Part shown: in pieces, positions 34,675 to 44,137 of the stretch
Numbering within the stretch: position 1 is the first letter of the stretch
Layout of the letters: each line of letters begins with the position of its first letter
Origin: Bordetella parapertussis
GTDB lineage: Bacteria; Pseudomonadota; Gammaproteobacteria; Burkholderiales; Burkholderiaceae_B
Assembly (NCBI GenBank): GCA_945911685.1
Contig: CAMEAW010000002.1
Location: 1-64,000, forward strand
Direction of reading: 5' to 3'
Length of the DNA stretch: 64,000 bases
Notes under the pieces: model-generated
Told to the model about the DNA's origin: nothing
What the model saw: only the letters and a program-made list of their open reading frames with translations
Databases searched by the model: none
Program-made: the position numbers and the translations under genes

Positions 34675-35046
34675 TCAAGGCGCAAGTAATAAAAGAGTAA
34701 ATTGCCCAGGCACCAAAGACATTCCGGGGGCGTTAGACAGATTTTGCAAATTCATGCTGGTCATACGCGTTGTAGGCATCGCTTCAGACAACACGGTAAA
34801 TGAACCCATAAGCGGTATCGTGGGTCCCATGCACATGCCACTGGCAACCCCTAAACCAATATCACCCTCTGACATCACAACCCAGGATAAGACTGTCTGG
34901 ATGGGTGTGTATTCAACCAAAATATTTGGCGCGGTAGGCAGCGCCATTTCAGTTTCTGAGATGTTAGGAAATGGTATTGGAACAGGGCCTTCTAGACAGA
35001 CGTCCGGAAACCCCAAGTTCATGACCATCATATTATTTGCAAACAT
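34675..35046 (-). CDS. PAAR-like tip protein, DUF4150
   Basis: PAAR-like (DUF4150) protein of 123 residues. Seen: the opening MVMNLGFPDVCLEGPVP, then PIPFPNISETE, characteristic of DUF4150 proteins, and glycine/proline-rich strands to the end. It would cap the VgrG spike encoded directly upstream (35074-36693). It has no C-terminal toxin domain, so any cargo must bind separately. The ATG at 35046 has GAGAGG ten bases upstream, and the vgrG1 stop lies 27 bases upstream. Confidence 0.85.
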   Translation of the reverse strand: MFANNMMVMNLGFPDVCLEGPVPIPFPNISETEMALPTAPNILVEYTPIQTVLSWVVMSEGDIGLGVASGMCMGPTIPLMGSFTVLSEAMPTTRMTSMNLQNLSNAPGMSLVPGQFTLLLLAP

Positions 35047-35073
35047 TGCAATCGCCTCTCACTTTCTTTTGAT

Positions 35074-36693
35074 TCAACGACTATTTTGATTACCGCTCGT
35101 AGAATCTCGCCCAAATTGTCCTCCAAAGGCTCCCAACAGTACCGCGCCGCTACCATTCGGCGTCTGCATACGTATCCCCGGCGTTTGAACCGTGTCGTCC
35201 ATGTGCAATTCGTTGCCAAGCCGACTCACGATACGGTTCACTGTATTGTTCGCATTGTTCACCGTTGAGGGATACAAAGAGTTATTCAACACTCCAACAA
35301 TCACCGGTTGATCGGGATCCCCGTCCATGAACGCGAGCATAACCTCTGTCCCGAGCGAGAGCGGAAAATGAATTCCCGTGTCTCCGGTCTGACCGGGCCC
35401 CTGATAGGGCGCAGCCAAACGCACCCATGCCGATCCTTTCATCGTATCGTGCGAAGCAGCGTCGTACAAAAGCTGTACCTTATAGCGCCCATATTGATCA
35501 AGCGCTGCAGTCTGCCCATCATCAGAGTCAACTTGGGCAGGCAAGTAACCAGAAACCTTAGGTCGTGGAGTCTGTAACTGAAGCCGAAAGGGCGTCTGAG
35601 CCACAATCGCTTCGAACTCAGCAAAGTAGTAGTTTTGATCACTAGGCCGCCCAACCGCATCGGGCACAGAAACGCCAAACCCTGCCTGCGTCCCTCGATG
35701 ACGGACTTGTGTGACCATAAAATTGCTATTGAAGGCCTGTCGAGGATGGCCTGTCACCGAAATAGTCGCTCCAACCGTCAGGCCAGAGGCAAAGGTCTCG
35801 CCCCGAAAAACTTGAGCCTGCGCATCGAGCGCTTGCGCACGCAGCCCCGCATAAGAATTAGCCTGATCGTTATTGCGCAGATCGTCACCATAATTAAAAA
35901 CCTGGCCCCATGACGGCGACTGCACATCGCTCGTGATCTCGACTAGATCTTGCGCGTGTCGGTAGTCGTAATTTAGCAAGGCAACCGTCTGGGTGATCGC
36001 CTTGCGGGCTTCGCCTAACTTTGTCAACGAGCTCGCGTACTGATCCATGCTGATACCGCCACCGGGTCGATATTTCAAATCGAGCGTGTTCGGCGGCAAT
36101 GCCGAAATATCATCAATAAAAACGATCGACTCTTGGCCCTGCGCGTCGCCTTGAATAAAGTAATAAAAAGCGCCCTCAAACTCTAGCCATCGTGTCAAGA
36201 AATCTAAATCGGTTTCACGATATTGCATCACAAAGCTGCGACGCGTGATCGGCGTACCCAACTGCAGTTGGTAGTCTTGCCCGAGCTCAAGCCCCTGTCG
36301 ATTCAGCACCTGCTGCACAAGATCGGACAGCGCGAGTCCGTTGACCGAATCAAGATACGCCAGGTTCAAGACTGTCTGGCGCAGCATCGACAAGCGAGGC
36401 TCAAGACGCATGCGGTACAACGCTTTATCCTCGGCAACAGCGTGCACCATCTCGGCAGCCGTTACGACCCCATGAAAAAACCTTAACGCTCCGTTCCATG
36501 GCTGCATACTCAAAGCTGCCGGCGTACCAACGAACTCCGATAGATCTAAATCAAAGTTGGGCGAAACTAAGTCAATATCAAAACAGTAGGCGCCCCCCAA
36601 GCGCTCAAAGCCGTCAAACGCGGCCACTTGAAAATCAGTCTGTTGCGAAGTAACAGGATTAAATGCATACCAGCCTAGCGTTGAGTCGGCCAT
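35074..36693 (-). CDS. vgrG: T6SS spike protein VgrG, copy 1
   Basis: VgrG (TssI) of 539 residues with the gp27-like domain (about 1-370, including the segment VMQYRETDLDFLTRWLEFEGAFYYF) and the gp5 OB-fold domain (about 385-490, including GTEVMLAFMDGDPDQPVIVGVL). The chain ends shortly after the OB fold (GSGAVLLGAFGGQFG), with almost none of the gp5 C-terminal beta-helix and no effector domain. It therefore forms a short spike that needs a PAAR-type cap, probably the adjacent DUF4150 protein. Its partner gene 36761-37555 lies directly upstream. Confidence 0.95.
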   Translation of the reverse strand: MADSTLGWYAFNPVTSQQTDFQVAAFDGFERLGGAYCFDIDLVSPNFDLDLSEFVGTPAALSMQPWNGALRFFHGVVTAAEMVHAVAEDKALYRMRLEPRLSMLRQTVLNLAYLDSVNGLALSDLVQQVLNRQGLELGQDYQLQLGTPITRRSFVMQYRETDLDFLTRWLEFEGAFYYFIQGDAQGQESIVFIDDISALPPNTLDLKYRPGGGISMDQYASSLTKLGEARKAITQTVALLNYDYRHAQDLVEITSDVQSPSWGQVFNYGDDLRNNDQANSYAGLRAQALDAQAQVFRGETFASGLTVGATISVTGHPRQAFNSNFMVTQVRHRGTQAGFGVSVPDAVGRPSDQNYYFAEFEAIVAQTPFRLQLQTPRPKVSGYLPAQVDSDDGQTAALDQYGRYKVQLLYDAASHDTMKGSAWVRLAAPYQGPGQTGDTGIHFPLSLGTEVMLAFMDGDPDQPVIVGVLNNSLYPSTVNNANNTVNRIVSRLGNELHMDDTVQTPGIRMQTPNGSGAVLLGAFGGQFGRDSTSGNQNSR

Positions 36694-36760
36694 GTTCTAT
36701 CCAAGAAAAGTTTGGTCACTTGCATTGGCAACCGCCGTCCAACGAGTCGCCGCAACAACT

Positions 36761-37555
36761 TCAAGCCAATCTCACAAATTCAAGCTCCGAGATTTCGCCG
36801 CCAGGTAAAGCGCCGAACGCTAATACGTCGGGCTCACCCTCTAAACGAATAAAGTAACTTTGTTCTGGCGCGATCGTATTTTGTAAGCCCCAGGCGTTAA
36901 ACGCCACCCCCTCAGTCTCAAACTTGAGCCCACGCAGCTCATACTCGTTCACCGACTTATCAGGCAAGCGGCCACTTAGACCAACGGCGTGAAAGGTGAT
37001 GTCGGCTCCTGTGCCTGACACCCCAGCGATAAAACCTTGCAACGGCTCGGCCCTATGAGGACGCAACTCAAGCCAAACGCCTAGGCGCTCTTCAGCATAA
37101 ACCGAAAGTCGTAAGGGCAGCGATGATTTGGCGGGTGCGTGCGCGCGGGCAACAGCGCGCGCTACCCACTTGTCAGTCGGCCCCACCACCATCCAGTCAC
37201 CCAACACCGCGGTACCAAACAACTCAGCAGGCAGCTCAGTGGGCGGCGCGCCTTGTAGCAACACCACACCGTCGACTTGGCGATTTAACAAACTTTGCAA
37301 CAACAACCGAAACAACGCCAAAGCGCGTCGATTCTCGGGTTGAGCGTATACGGCATGGGTCGTCACAAGAAGGATGACCGCAGCCTGTGCATCGGCCGCC
37401 TCTTTGGCCGAGGCCAGCCACGCCTGCTTTTCTTTTTCGGGCCAGTGCTGCCCCTTCACATTCAGGCCGTATTGTCGAGCTGCGCCTGCAATGAGCTGTG
37501 CGGCCGGATCAACCCCCTCACCCCACGCAATCACCCACGCGCACTTGTCTGCCAT
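36761..37555 (-). CDS. hypothetical T6SS-cluster protein
   Basis: Not recognised. Soluble protein of 264 residues with no signal peptide. The first 135 residues look like an alternating alpha/beta domain (AWVIAWGEGVDPAAQLIAG, AAVILLVTTHAVYA, VDGVVLLQGAPP), and the second half is beta-rich (LPLRLSVYAEERLGVWLELRP to the end). It lies between clpV and vgrG1 in the operon, 9 bases from the clpV stop, where adaptor or VgrG-loading genes are often found, so a role in spike or effector handling is a guess from position only. Confidence 0.7.
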   Translation of the reverse strand: MADKCAWVIAWGEGVDPAAQLIAGAARQYGLNVKGQHWPEKEKQAWLASAKEAADAQAAVILLVTTHAVYAQPENRRALALFRLLLQSLLNRQVDGVVLLQGAPPTELPAELFGTAVLGDWMVVGPTDKWVARAVARAHAPAKSSLPLRLSVYAEERLGVWLELRPHRAEPLQGFIAGVSGTGADITFHAVGLSGRLPDKSVNEYELRGLKFETEGVAFNAWGLQNTIAPEQSYFIRLEGEPDVLAFGALPGGEISELEFVRLA

Positions 37556-37564
37556 GTCTCGTCC

Positions 37565-40345
37565 TTAAGAAAAAGTCGCGACGAATTCGCCGGCAGCATC
37601 AACATCCAACTTTGCCTTCGCAGGATTGGTATTTTTTGCCATGCTTTCGAGCAAACTATTTGAAAGTAGAGGCAAAACCGTTCCCTTAAGGATAAAGTCG
37701 ATGTTACGTGCACCCGTTTCAACTTCGGTACAACGCGCTGTAATGGCGTCCCGTGCAGGGGTTGTAATTTCAAGCGCAATCTTGTTGTTGGCTGCCATTC
37801 TGTTGATGACTTTCTTAAGCTTGAGATCAACAATGCCACGCAGCGCATCTTTGGGCAGGGTATAGAACGGGATCACCGTCATACGCGCCAGCAACGCAGG
37901 CTTGAAGTGATTAGACAAGATGGGACGCACCGCCGCCATCACGACCGCAGGATCAGGACGCTCGTCTCCAGAGCACAATTCAGTGATGACATCGAGCGCC
38001 AGATTCGAAGTCAAAAACACAACTGTATTTCTGAAGTTGATTTCGCGCCCTTCACCGTCAGACAAAATGCCCTTGTCAAACACTTGATAAAACAAATTCA
38101 CCACATCGAGGTGCGCTTTTTCAACTTCATCAAGCAGCACAACGGTGTAGGGGCGCTGACGTACCGCTTCGGTAAGCACACCGCCCTCACCATACCCAAC
38201 GTAGCCTGGGGGCGAACCCACTAAGCGGCTTACTGTGTGCTTCTCTTGAAACTCACTCATGTTGATGGTGACAATCGACTGCTCGCCACCAAACATCATG
38301 TCCGCCACTGACAGTGCGGTTTCGGTTTTTCCGGTGCCCGAGGGGCCCGCAAGCAGAAACACACCCATCGGTTGGTCTGGATCGCGTAAGCCTGAGCTCG
38401 CCGACTTGAGCACTTCAGAGATGGCGGCTATCGCATGATCTTGGCCTTTAATTCTGGCCTCTAAAGACTGTTCAAGCGCTAAGGCGCTCGCAGCGTGGTC
38501 ACGCATCATTTTGCCTAAAGGCACGCCAGTACGGTCTGAGACGACCTTTGCGATGGTGTCGGGCGCCACCTCGATAAAGACGAGTTTTTCTTTGCTTTGA
38601 AGTTCTGCGAGGACGGCCTCAGCTGTACGAACCTCTTGCTCGACTTTCTCAAGCGTGCGCGGCGCTGCAGTTTGCTCATTCGCTGTGGGCGTCGCATCCG
38701 CCGCGGCCGCACCATCAGAGGTGCTCGCGGGTGCTGCGGACGCGCCAGGTGTGGTTGCAGCGGGTACCGCAGCCGTACCCAAGGCGCTGGCGTTAGCTTG
38801 CGCTTGAGCCTTTTTGAGCTGCGCACGCTCTTGACGCAAACTCACGACAGTACGAGCAGCGTGAAGCTCTTTATCGAAGCGTGCCTGCAACCCCGCTAGC
38901 GTATCCGCGATACCCTCTTGTTCTTTAGCAATTGCCGTTAAGCGCTCAAGATCAACACCGACACCGTTATCTTGGTCACGCAACAAACCCAGTTTTTCGC
39001 GCTCAAGCATTTGCAATTTGCGCTCGCGGTCTTCAATAAAATCTGGCTTTGAAGACAAGTTCACTTTGATGCGCGCGCAAGCCGTATCGAAAAGATCGAT
39101 GGCTTTGTCGGGTAACTGTCGACCCGTAATATAACGATGCGACAATTCGGCCGCCGCATGCAAAGCATCGTCGCGCACAATCACTTGGTGCACTTCTTCG
39201 TAGCGAGATTTCAATCCACGCAAAATCTGTACGGTCATTTCGACCGAGGGCTCGTCGAGTTTCACCAACTCAAAGCGGCGCGCGAGTGCAGGATCTTTTT
39301 CAAAATATTTTTTGTATTCGCTCCAGGTCGTTGCCGCAATCGTACGTAACTCGCCGCGTGCGAGCGCAGGCTTCAGAAGATTCGCGGCATCGTTGGTGCC
39401 TGCAGCGCCACCGGCGCCAATCAGCGTATGTGCCTCATCAATAAATAATAAGATCGGCTTGGTCGAGGCCTTGATTTCGTTGATCACGCCACGCAAGCGA
39501 TTTTCAAACTCACCTTTGACGCCAGCGCCAGCCTCTAACGCCCCCATATCCAGACCTAAAATCGTGACGTCTTTGAGAATGTCAGGGACATCACCTTCGA
39601 TGACGCGTACGGCCAAACCCTCAATAACAGCTGTTTTGCCGACGCCAGGGTCTCCCACACAAATCGGGTTGTTTTTGCGACGACGCGCCAAAATATCAAC
39701 CATCTGACGGATTTCAGGATCACGCCCGAACACAGGATCGATCTTGCCCGCGCGAGCCTTGGCTGTAAAGTCTTCGCAAAATCTTTGCAAGGCGCTCCCT
39801 GCTTTATCGCCTTGCGCCGCGGCGCCTGCGCCAGAACCAGTCTCATTGCCCATCGGCCCCGATTCACCGGCTTCACGCGACGTTGCAGCGACTTGACCTA
39901 AGAGCCCCATCACTTTTTCTTTGTTTAAACCGTCAAGCAATTTGGTGTACGAGTCGATGCCATAGAAAGACAAGCGCGAGACAAAGGCAGCAAACAGTGC
40001 ACCCGAGCGAATGCGATTTTCAAATAATTCAACTGAGGCAATCAACCAGCCGTCAGCAAATAGTTCGGGAAGCAAGGGTGAAAATTGGGGCTTACCGCCA
40101 TTGCCTGTTTTAAAAGACTCGATGGTTTGATCCAACGCTCGCATGACACGTCCAGGATCGATTCCTGCTTGTTTGAGAATCAGCTGAATATCGCCCATGG
40201 GATCTTCAAGCAGTCGGGCCATCAAATGCTCGACAGTAATCTCATAATGCGTGCGGCTTAAACAAGTACCGGCAGCGTTTTCGAGTGCGCCACGGCAACT
40301 CGTGTTCAGTCTGCTGACTAGTGGTGCGAAATCAACTACCTGCAT
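37565..40345 (-). CDS. tssH: T6SS AAA+ ATPase TssH (ClpV)
   Basis: ClpV unfoldase that disassembles the contracted TssBC sheath, about 926 residues. Seen: an N-terminal double Clp repeat, AAA1 with Walker A GDPGVGKT (231-238) and LFIDEAHTLIGAGG, a coiled middle domain, AAA2 with Walker A GPSGTGKTET (about 665-674) and VVLLDEVEKAH, and a C-terminal domain. The middle domain contains a 40-residue Ala/Thr/Pro-rich insertion (about 518-560) that other ClpV proteins usually lack. The ATG at 40345 is used because AAGGAG lies eight bases upstream; an in-frame start at 40372 lacks one. Confidence 0.95.
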   Translation of the reverse strand: MQVVDFAPLVSRLNTSCRGALENAAGTCLSRTHYEITVEHLMARLLEDPMGDIQLILKQAGIDPGRVMRALDQTIESFKTGNGGKPQFSPLLPELFADGWLIASVELFENRIRSGALFAAFVSRLSFYGIDSYTKLLDGLNKEKVMGLLGQVAATSREAGESGPMGNETGSGAGAAAQGDKAGSALQRFCEDFTAKARAGKIDPVFGRDPEIRQMVDILARRRKNNPICVGDPGVGKTAVIEGLAVRVIEGDVPDILKDVTILGLDMGALEAGAGVKGEFENRLRGVINEIKASTKPILLFIDEAHTLIGAGGAAGTNDAANLLKPALARGELRTIAATTWSEYKKYFEKDPALARRFELVKLDEPSVEMTVQILRGLKSRYEEVHQVIVRDDALHAAAELSHRYITGRQLPDKAIDLFDTACARIKVNLSSKPDFIEDRERKLQMLEREKLGLLRDQDNGVGVDLERLTAIAKEQEGIADTLAGLQARFDKELHAARTVVSLRQERAQLKKAQAQANASALGTAAVPAATTPGASAAPASTSDGAAAADATPTANEQTAAPRTLEKVEQEVRTAEAVLAELQSKEKLVFIEVAPDTIAKVVSDRTGVPLGKMMRDHAASALALEQSLEARIKGQDHAIAAISEVLKSASSGLRDPDQPMGVFLLAGPSGTGKTETALSVADMMFGGEQSIVTINMSEFQEKHTVSRLVGSPPGYVGYGEGGVLTEAVRQRPYTVVLLDEVEKAHLDVVNLFYQVFDKGILSDGEGREINFRNTVVFLTSNLALDVITELCSGDERPDPAVVMAAVRPILSNHFKPALLARMTVIPFYTLPKDALRGIVDLKLKKVINRMAANNKIALEITTPARDAITARCTEVETGARNIDFILKGTVLPLLSNSLLESMAKNTNPAKAKLDVDAAGEFVATFS

Positions 40346-40399
40346 TGCTCTCTCCTTAGAACGACTCGACAACCAGTCGGTGCATCACCGCAGCCTGGA

Positions 40400-41401
40400 T
40401 TAATTAACAAAATATGAAAAACTACCCGTTTGACGTGCGTGCCCAAGAGAAGCACCCAGTCCTAATTTCGCCGTACCTAAGGGTTTAGGGGTTGGTTGGC
40501 GTTCAACTTTAAAGCGAATCCGTAAATTATCTAGTGCAAAGAGTTGCAACGACTGTGTCAACAGGGGATAGAGTTTTCCGCCAGGCACAACAGCTTCAAT
40601 GTCAACATCCGTCTGGCCTTGCAAAACGATTGATACATTGTTTCGACGATCGCTCAGGGTGTCGCCTAAAACAGCCTGGCTCCCTAACTGGTGAGAGGCG
40701 CGACCCAAGGATAACCGCGCTTTCGTCGGAACCCGCATTCGCGTGGGCACACACGGATACACTTTGGTCGCGCCAGAACGCACAACGCAGTTTACAAGTG
40801 CCTGCAGCCCACTCGCTGAGCGATGCGCTGTCGCTAACAAGGGCGCAAGATGTACGATTCGCGGCCATTGATCAAACCGTTTACGCGAGGCGTGTCCGAC
40901 CAACCCGACCCAGCTGGTCTGCCGGGTCAGTTGCCGCTCGGTTAAACCTGCCTGCAAACCGGTCAAATTACGGTGCCGAGTCCACGCTTTGATCAACAAG
41001 GGATAGGCCGCATAGTGAAATATATCTAATAAGCCACGCGCGCTGGTTCGCCCTTGTTGGCTGGCCTGCATCAAGCCTTCAGTGTAAAAATATGGTAACG
41101 GCGAAGTCACCCCGTACAGACCGAAAAAACCTGCCTCGACTTGAATTTTCCCGTCGCTGCGCGTTTCAATACTGGAGAGGTCATGCTCTGGAAAAGCTAG
41201 GGACAAGGTGGGGCGAACTCTGAGCATGGCGGCCAGACGCGACTCCCACTCTTCGGGCGAGACCTCAAGACCTTGCGCGAGGGCCTCTTGTTGCAGCGCG
41301 TGCGACAACAAACGCGCCATCTGAAAAAAATCCAGTTGTGCGTAATTTTTACTAAAAAATGCTTTTACAGCATCAAGTCCGGTGCCAGCAACGTGGGCCA
41401 T
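40400..41401 (-). CDS. tssG: T6SS baseplate protein TssG, copy 1
   Basis: TssG baseplate wedge component of 333 residues. Seen: the N-terminal DFFQMARLLSHAL helix, the conserved GFFGLYGVTSPLPYFYTE segment (about 91-108), LLDIFHYAAYPLLIKAW, and the LQALVNCVVRS segment. It functions with TssF as a TssF2G unit. Its start overlaps the end of tssF1 by 37 bases. A second copy is at 61400-62380. Confidence 0.93.
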   Translation of the reverse strand: MAHVAGTGLDAVKAFFSKNYAQLDFFQMARLLSHALQQEALAQGLEVSPEEWESRLAAMLRVRPTLSLAFPEHDLSSIETRSDGKIQVEAGFFGLYGVTSPLPYFYTEGLMQASQQGRTSARGLLDIFHYAAYPLLIKAWTRHRNLTGLQAGLTERQLTRQTSWVGLVGHASRKRFDQWPRIVHLAPLLATAHRSASGLQALVNCVVRSGATKVYPCVPTRMRVPTKARLSLGRASHQLGSQAVLGDTLSDRRNNVSIVLQGQTDVDIEAVVPGGKLYPLLTQSLQLFALDNLRIRFKVERQPTPKPLGTAKLGLGASLGHARQTGSFSYFVN

Positions 41402-43089
41402 TCGAACTGCTCTCCGCTTACAGGGTCTGCCACCACAAGTGTGATAAAAGAATTTAATCCTACGAGTCCAGCAAAAAATGGTGAAAGTAGCTCACCAAAT
41501 AACATTAAGTCGCCGGCGCTCGCGTAATAGTCAAGTCTAAGTTTTAGGCGAACAACATAGCCCCGCACAAGACTGCCGCGCACAAGGCGAGAATCGCTGC
41601 TCAAGGTCACCTCTTCGATACCGGCAATGCGGCGTCGCGCTGCGGTCAGTCGCCCTGGGTCACCTCCGCCCTCTGGCAGATAAACGGACAACATTTCCTT
41701 GAGAGTTTCGATTTCAGCAAAGGCCTGCAGATTTAAGCGCGCATGGGCGACAACTTTCCACATGGCGTCAACGCCGAGCGCGGGCAACGACCAACCGGTT
41801 GGCAAAGTTACGTTTGTGACTGTGACCTTTTCGGGTGATTCGGTTGTGCGCAACGAAATATCACCAAGTCGTAGACTTTCTGGCAAGCGGCCGTTGGTGC
41901 AGCGCACCTTGATGGATAAAGTTTCACGTCTCGCGAGGTCGAGCTGCCTATTAAATGGCAGACGTATATGCTGCTCAAACGCACTACGCTTGACGCTATC
42001 ACTAGCGATGACCTGATACTTCAGCGCATCATCTTCAACCAGTAGATCGGTCGTGGGCCTGTAATATTTTTCTTCTGATTGCCCCTGTACACGGCCCGTC
42101 ACGCTGAGTACGTCGTGCACAACTGCTCGACCGGGTTCGTAACCCATCGGCTCAAGCCTGTAACTTTCTTTTAAATGCGTCACCTCGATGGGATTCGCAA
42201 AGGCTTCAAACAGATTAACCGCCGGTACGGCATTGAGCGTGAAGTGTGACAAGGCTGGCTTAGGCAACTTTGCCGTCGGTAGCTCTAGCTCGAACTCAAT
42301 GACAAATTCTCGACCGCTGCCGCGCGTGCTCCAACTTTCGAAGCCTTGAAGTTGAATAAAGAAAGCTCGCTCTGGAAATGCTAAGACTTCACGAATCCAT
42401 TGCAGGTGCGGCGCAATTGATCGATTAGTCGCGAACAGATGCTGCGAGGCGTCTAAGCCATTGAATGTGAGCGCCAGTGGTTGATCGTCTGTTTGCCCCG
42501 CGCTACGCACAGAGACCTGCCTGAGGTGCTGCCTGAACGCCATCAACAGGGTAGCGGCCTCGGGGTAAGGCCCCGACAAGTACAGTGCAAGCGAATGACC
42601 CGTCCACTGATTGAGTGGCTGGCCTAACATCTCGAGTTCAAGTGTGAGTGTTGAGCGACTTCTGCTCAGCGCTTGTAGATTGAGCCCCGTTAACTTGATC
42701 GGCTGTATGGCAATCGGCCAAGATGTTGAAAACTGACACGCGGTCTCTTGCACGCGAACCGAGGCGAAGGGCGTGTTAGCCTTCACTGCATACCCATCGG
42801 GTAACTTACCACTCGCACTCAGCGCGAGTACTGCAGCCGCTGGCAAGGGACTGATGAGGTCAGGCCCGACTAACGAGACAACGTCGCCTATAAACTCAGG
42901 CAGTTCGTCATCCATCTTTTGCCTAACCATGGCCGTCAAAAAAGCAAAGCCCTGTAACAGTCGTTCGACGTCAGGATCGCCACTACTACCTGATAAGTAA
43001 GAGGCAATCGTTGGGTTTTCGGCGGCGAATTCCTGACCTAAACTGTTTAATCTCGCCAACTCTGCGGCGTAGATCTGCTCAAAGGCCAT
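41365..43089 (-). CDS. tssF: T6SS baseplate protein TssF, copy 1
   Basis: TssF baseplate wedge component of about 574 residues. Seen: the N-terminal FEQIYAAELARLNSLGQEFAAENPTIASYL and the DPDVERLLQGFAFLTAMVRQKMDDELPE signature, the middle FTLNAVPAVNLFE segment, and the C-terminal end LVVADPVSGEQFEWP. The ATG at 43089, 11 bases inside tssE, is used; an in-frame start at 43125 would add 12 residues that do not fit the family N-terminus. It is co-translated with tssE and tssG1. Confidence 0.94.
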   Translation of the reverse strand: MAFEQIYAAELARLNSLGQEFAAENPTIASYLSGSSGDPDVERLLQGFAFLTAMVRQKMDDELPEFIGDVVSLVGPDLISPLPAAAVLALSASGKLPDGYAVKANTPFASVRVQETACQFSTSWPIAIQPIKLTGLNLQALSRSRSTLTLELEMLGQPLNQWTGHSLALYLSGPYPEAATLLMAFRQHLRQVSVRSAGQTDDQPLALTFNGLDASQHLFATNRSIAPHLQWIREVLAFPERAFFIQLQGFESWSTRGSGREFVIEFELELPTAKLPKPALSHFTLNAVPAVNLFEAFANPIEVTHLKESYRLEPMGYEPGRAVVHDVLSVTGRVQGQSEEKYYRPTTDLLVEDDALKYQVIASDSVKRSAFEQHIRLPFNRQLDLARRETLSIKVRCTNGRLPESLRLGDISLRTTESPEKVTVTNVTLPTGWSLPALGVDAMWKVVAHARLNLQAFAEIETLKEMLSVYLPEGGGDPGRLTAARRRIAGIEEVTLSSDSRLVRGSLVRGYVVRLKLRLDYYASAGDLMLFGELLSPFFAGLVGLNSFITLVVADPVSGEQFEWPTLLAPDLML

Positions 43090-43519
43090 TCGCAAGTTCC
43101 ACTCTGACCTGTCCAGCAGAGTCAATCCGCAAAAACATTGACAACTCTTTTATAACTTCTGTTGAACCGACGCTAAGATCGATCTGCCCCCTCAAAATGA
43201 ACTTCAGCGTGATGACTTCACGCTCTTCAACGACCTGTTGAATCGTCGGTTTGAGCAGTCGCTTTTCGTAACGATCAATCTGAATCAGAATCTCTCGTTG
43301 GATCTCGCTGACATAACCAACAGCAAATGAGCCGGCAATGTTCGACATGTCAGACAATCCGTACTCGATATCGATCGGTACCGAACCCCGTCGTACATTA
43401 AGCAGTCGCGACAGGTAGCGTTGGATGGATGCTTTGACCAAGTCTTCAGGCGTACGCCTATCATTTAGATTGGGTAACTCCTGTCGACTCAGCCTTTCAA
43501 GCAGTCTTTCTTTTGCCAC
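43079..43519 (-). CDS. tssE: T6SS baseplate protein TssE (gp25-like)
   Basis: Gp25-like baseplate protein of 146 residues that starts sheath polymerisation. Seen: LLERLSRQELP at the N-terminus, a middle helix (ASIQRYLSRLLNVRRGSVPIDIEYGL, of which the R-G-S-(V)-P segment is the family hallmark) and IQRYEKRLLKP. It starts with GTG at 43519, with GGGGTG upstream. It lies 25 bases after the hcp stop and overlaps tssF1. This is the only tssE in the window. Confidence 0.92.
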   Translation of the reverse strand: MAKERLLERLSRQELPNLNDRRTPEDLVKASIQRYLSRLLNVRRGSVPIDIEYGLSDMSNIAGSFAVGYVSEIQREILIQIDRYEKRLLKPTIQQVVEEREVITLKFILRGQIDLSVGSTEVIKELSMFLRIDSAGQVRVELANGL

Positions 43520-43544
43520 TCAAGCACCCCGATCAATCAAAAAC

Positions 43545-44033
43545 TTAGGTTTTGGGGGCGTTCCAAGAGTCTTGAGCCTCGATGCCATCAGGCGTCCAGG
43601 TGTCAATGATCGTCTCGTAGGTAAACGCGATATCCTCCATGTGCCCCATGCTTCTTTGAAGCGGGTCTAAACAGTTTGGCACCCAAGTATGGATGTGGGT
43701 GATGATGGCGTTTTTAAGCTCTGTTGTGTAATAGAGTTCTTCTTTGCCCGCTGGCGAAATACGGTAGTACGACAGCTTGACGTCGCTTAATTGCTCACCA
43801 GAGGTCAAGGCCTGAAACAGCTTGGGCGATGCCTTATCAAGCTCTTTAGTCAAGGTCAAAGCACCATGTATGCGCTTGCCGGTTGGCAGGCCGGTTTGGG
43901 GCGACTTGGGGATTTCAATCATATGCTCGACGGCCTGAATGAGCATGGTTTTTTCATGCCCTTTGATCGTGCAGCTGCCTTCGATCTCGCCTTGGGTATT
44001 GCCCGTCACAGTTAAAAAAGCTGGGGTTGGCAT
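43545..44033 (-). CDS. hcp: T6SS tube protein Hcp (TssD)
   Basis: Hcp of 162 residues, which forms the inner tube of the T6SS and is released on firing. Seen: the start FLTVTGNTQGEIEGS, IQAVEHMIEIPKSPQTGLPTGKRIHGALTLTKELDKASP, and the C-terminal segment HMEDIAFTYETIIDTW. AGGAG lies before the ATG at 44033. A perfect 30-base palindrome lies in the 104-base gap between tssC and hcp and may affect transcript stability in favour of hcp. Single copy in the window. Confidence 0.95.
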   Translation of the reverse strand: MPTPAFLTVTGNTQGEIEGSCTIKGHEKTMLIQAVEHMIEIPKSPQTGLPTGKRIHGALTLTKELDKASPKLFQALTSGEQLSDVKLSYYRISPAGKEELYYTTELKNAIITHIHTWVPNCLDPLQRSMGHMEDIAFTYETIIDTWTPDGIEAQDSWNAPKT

Positions 44034-44098
44034 TTTTATCTCCTAGTTGTTAAAAAAGTAAAACATAACTGCTGTTGATGAAACAACGTGCTTGATTC

Positions 44099-44128
44099 GG
44101 CGGCGTATCCCTGCAGGGATACGCCGCC
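44099..44128. repeat. perfect 30-bp palindrome between tssC and hcp
   Basis: The 30 bases read identically on both strands (GGCGGCGTATCCCTG on each side of the centre between bases 44113 and 44114). In the transcript of the - strand operon it would form a 15-bp hairpin with essentially no loop other than the central CTGCAG. No T-run follows in the direction of transcription, so it is more likely an RNA processing or stabilising element, or a repeat-family insertion, than a terminator. Confidence 0.85.
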
Positions 44129-44137
44129 GCCAGACGT

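Noticed and set aside
34607-35089. 160-residue + strand frame opposite the PAAR-like gene
   Set aside because: Antisense shadow of the DUF4150 gene, whose MVMNLGFPD and PIPFPNIS motifs are clear.
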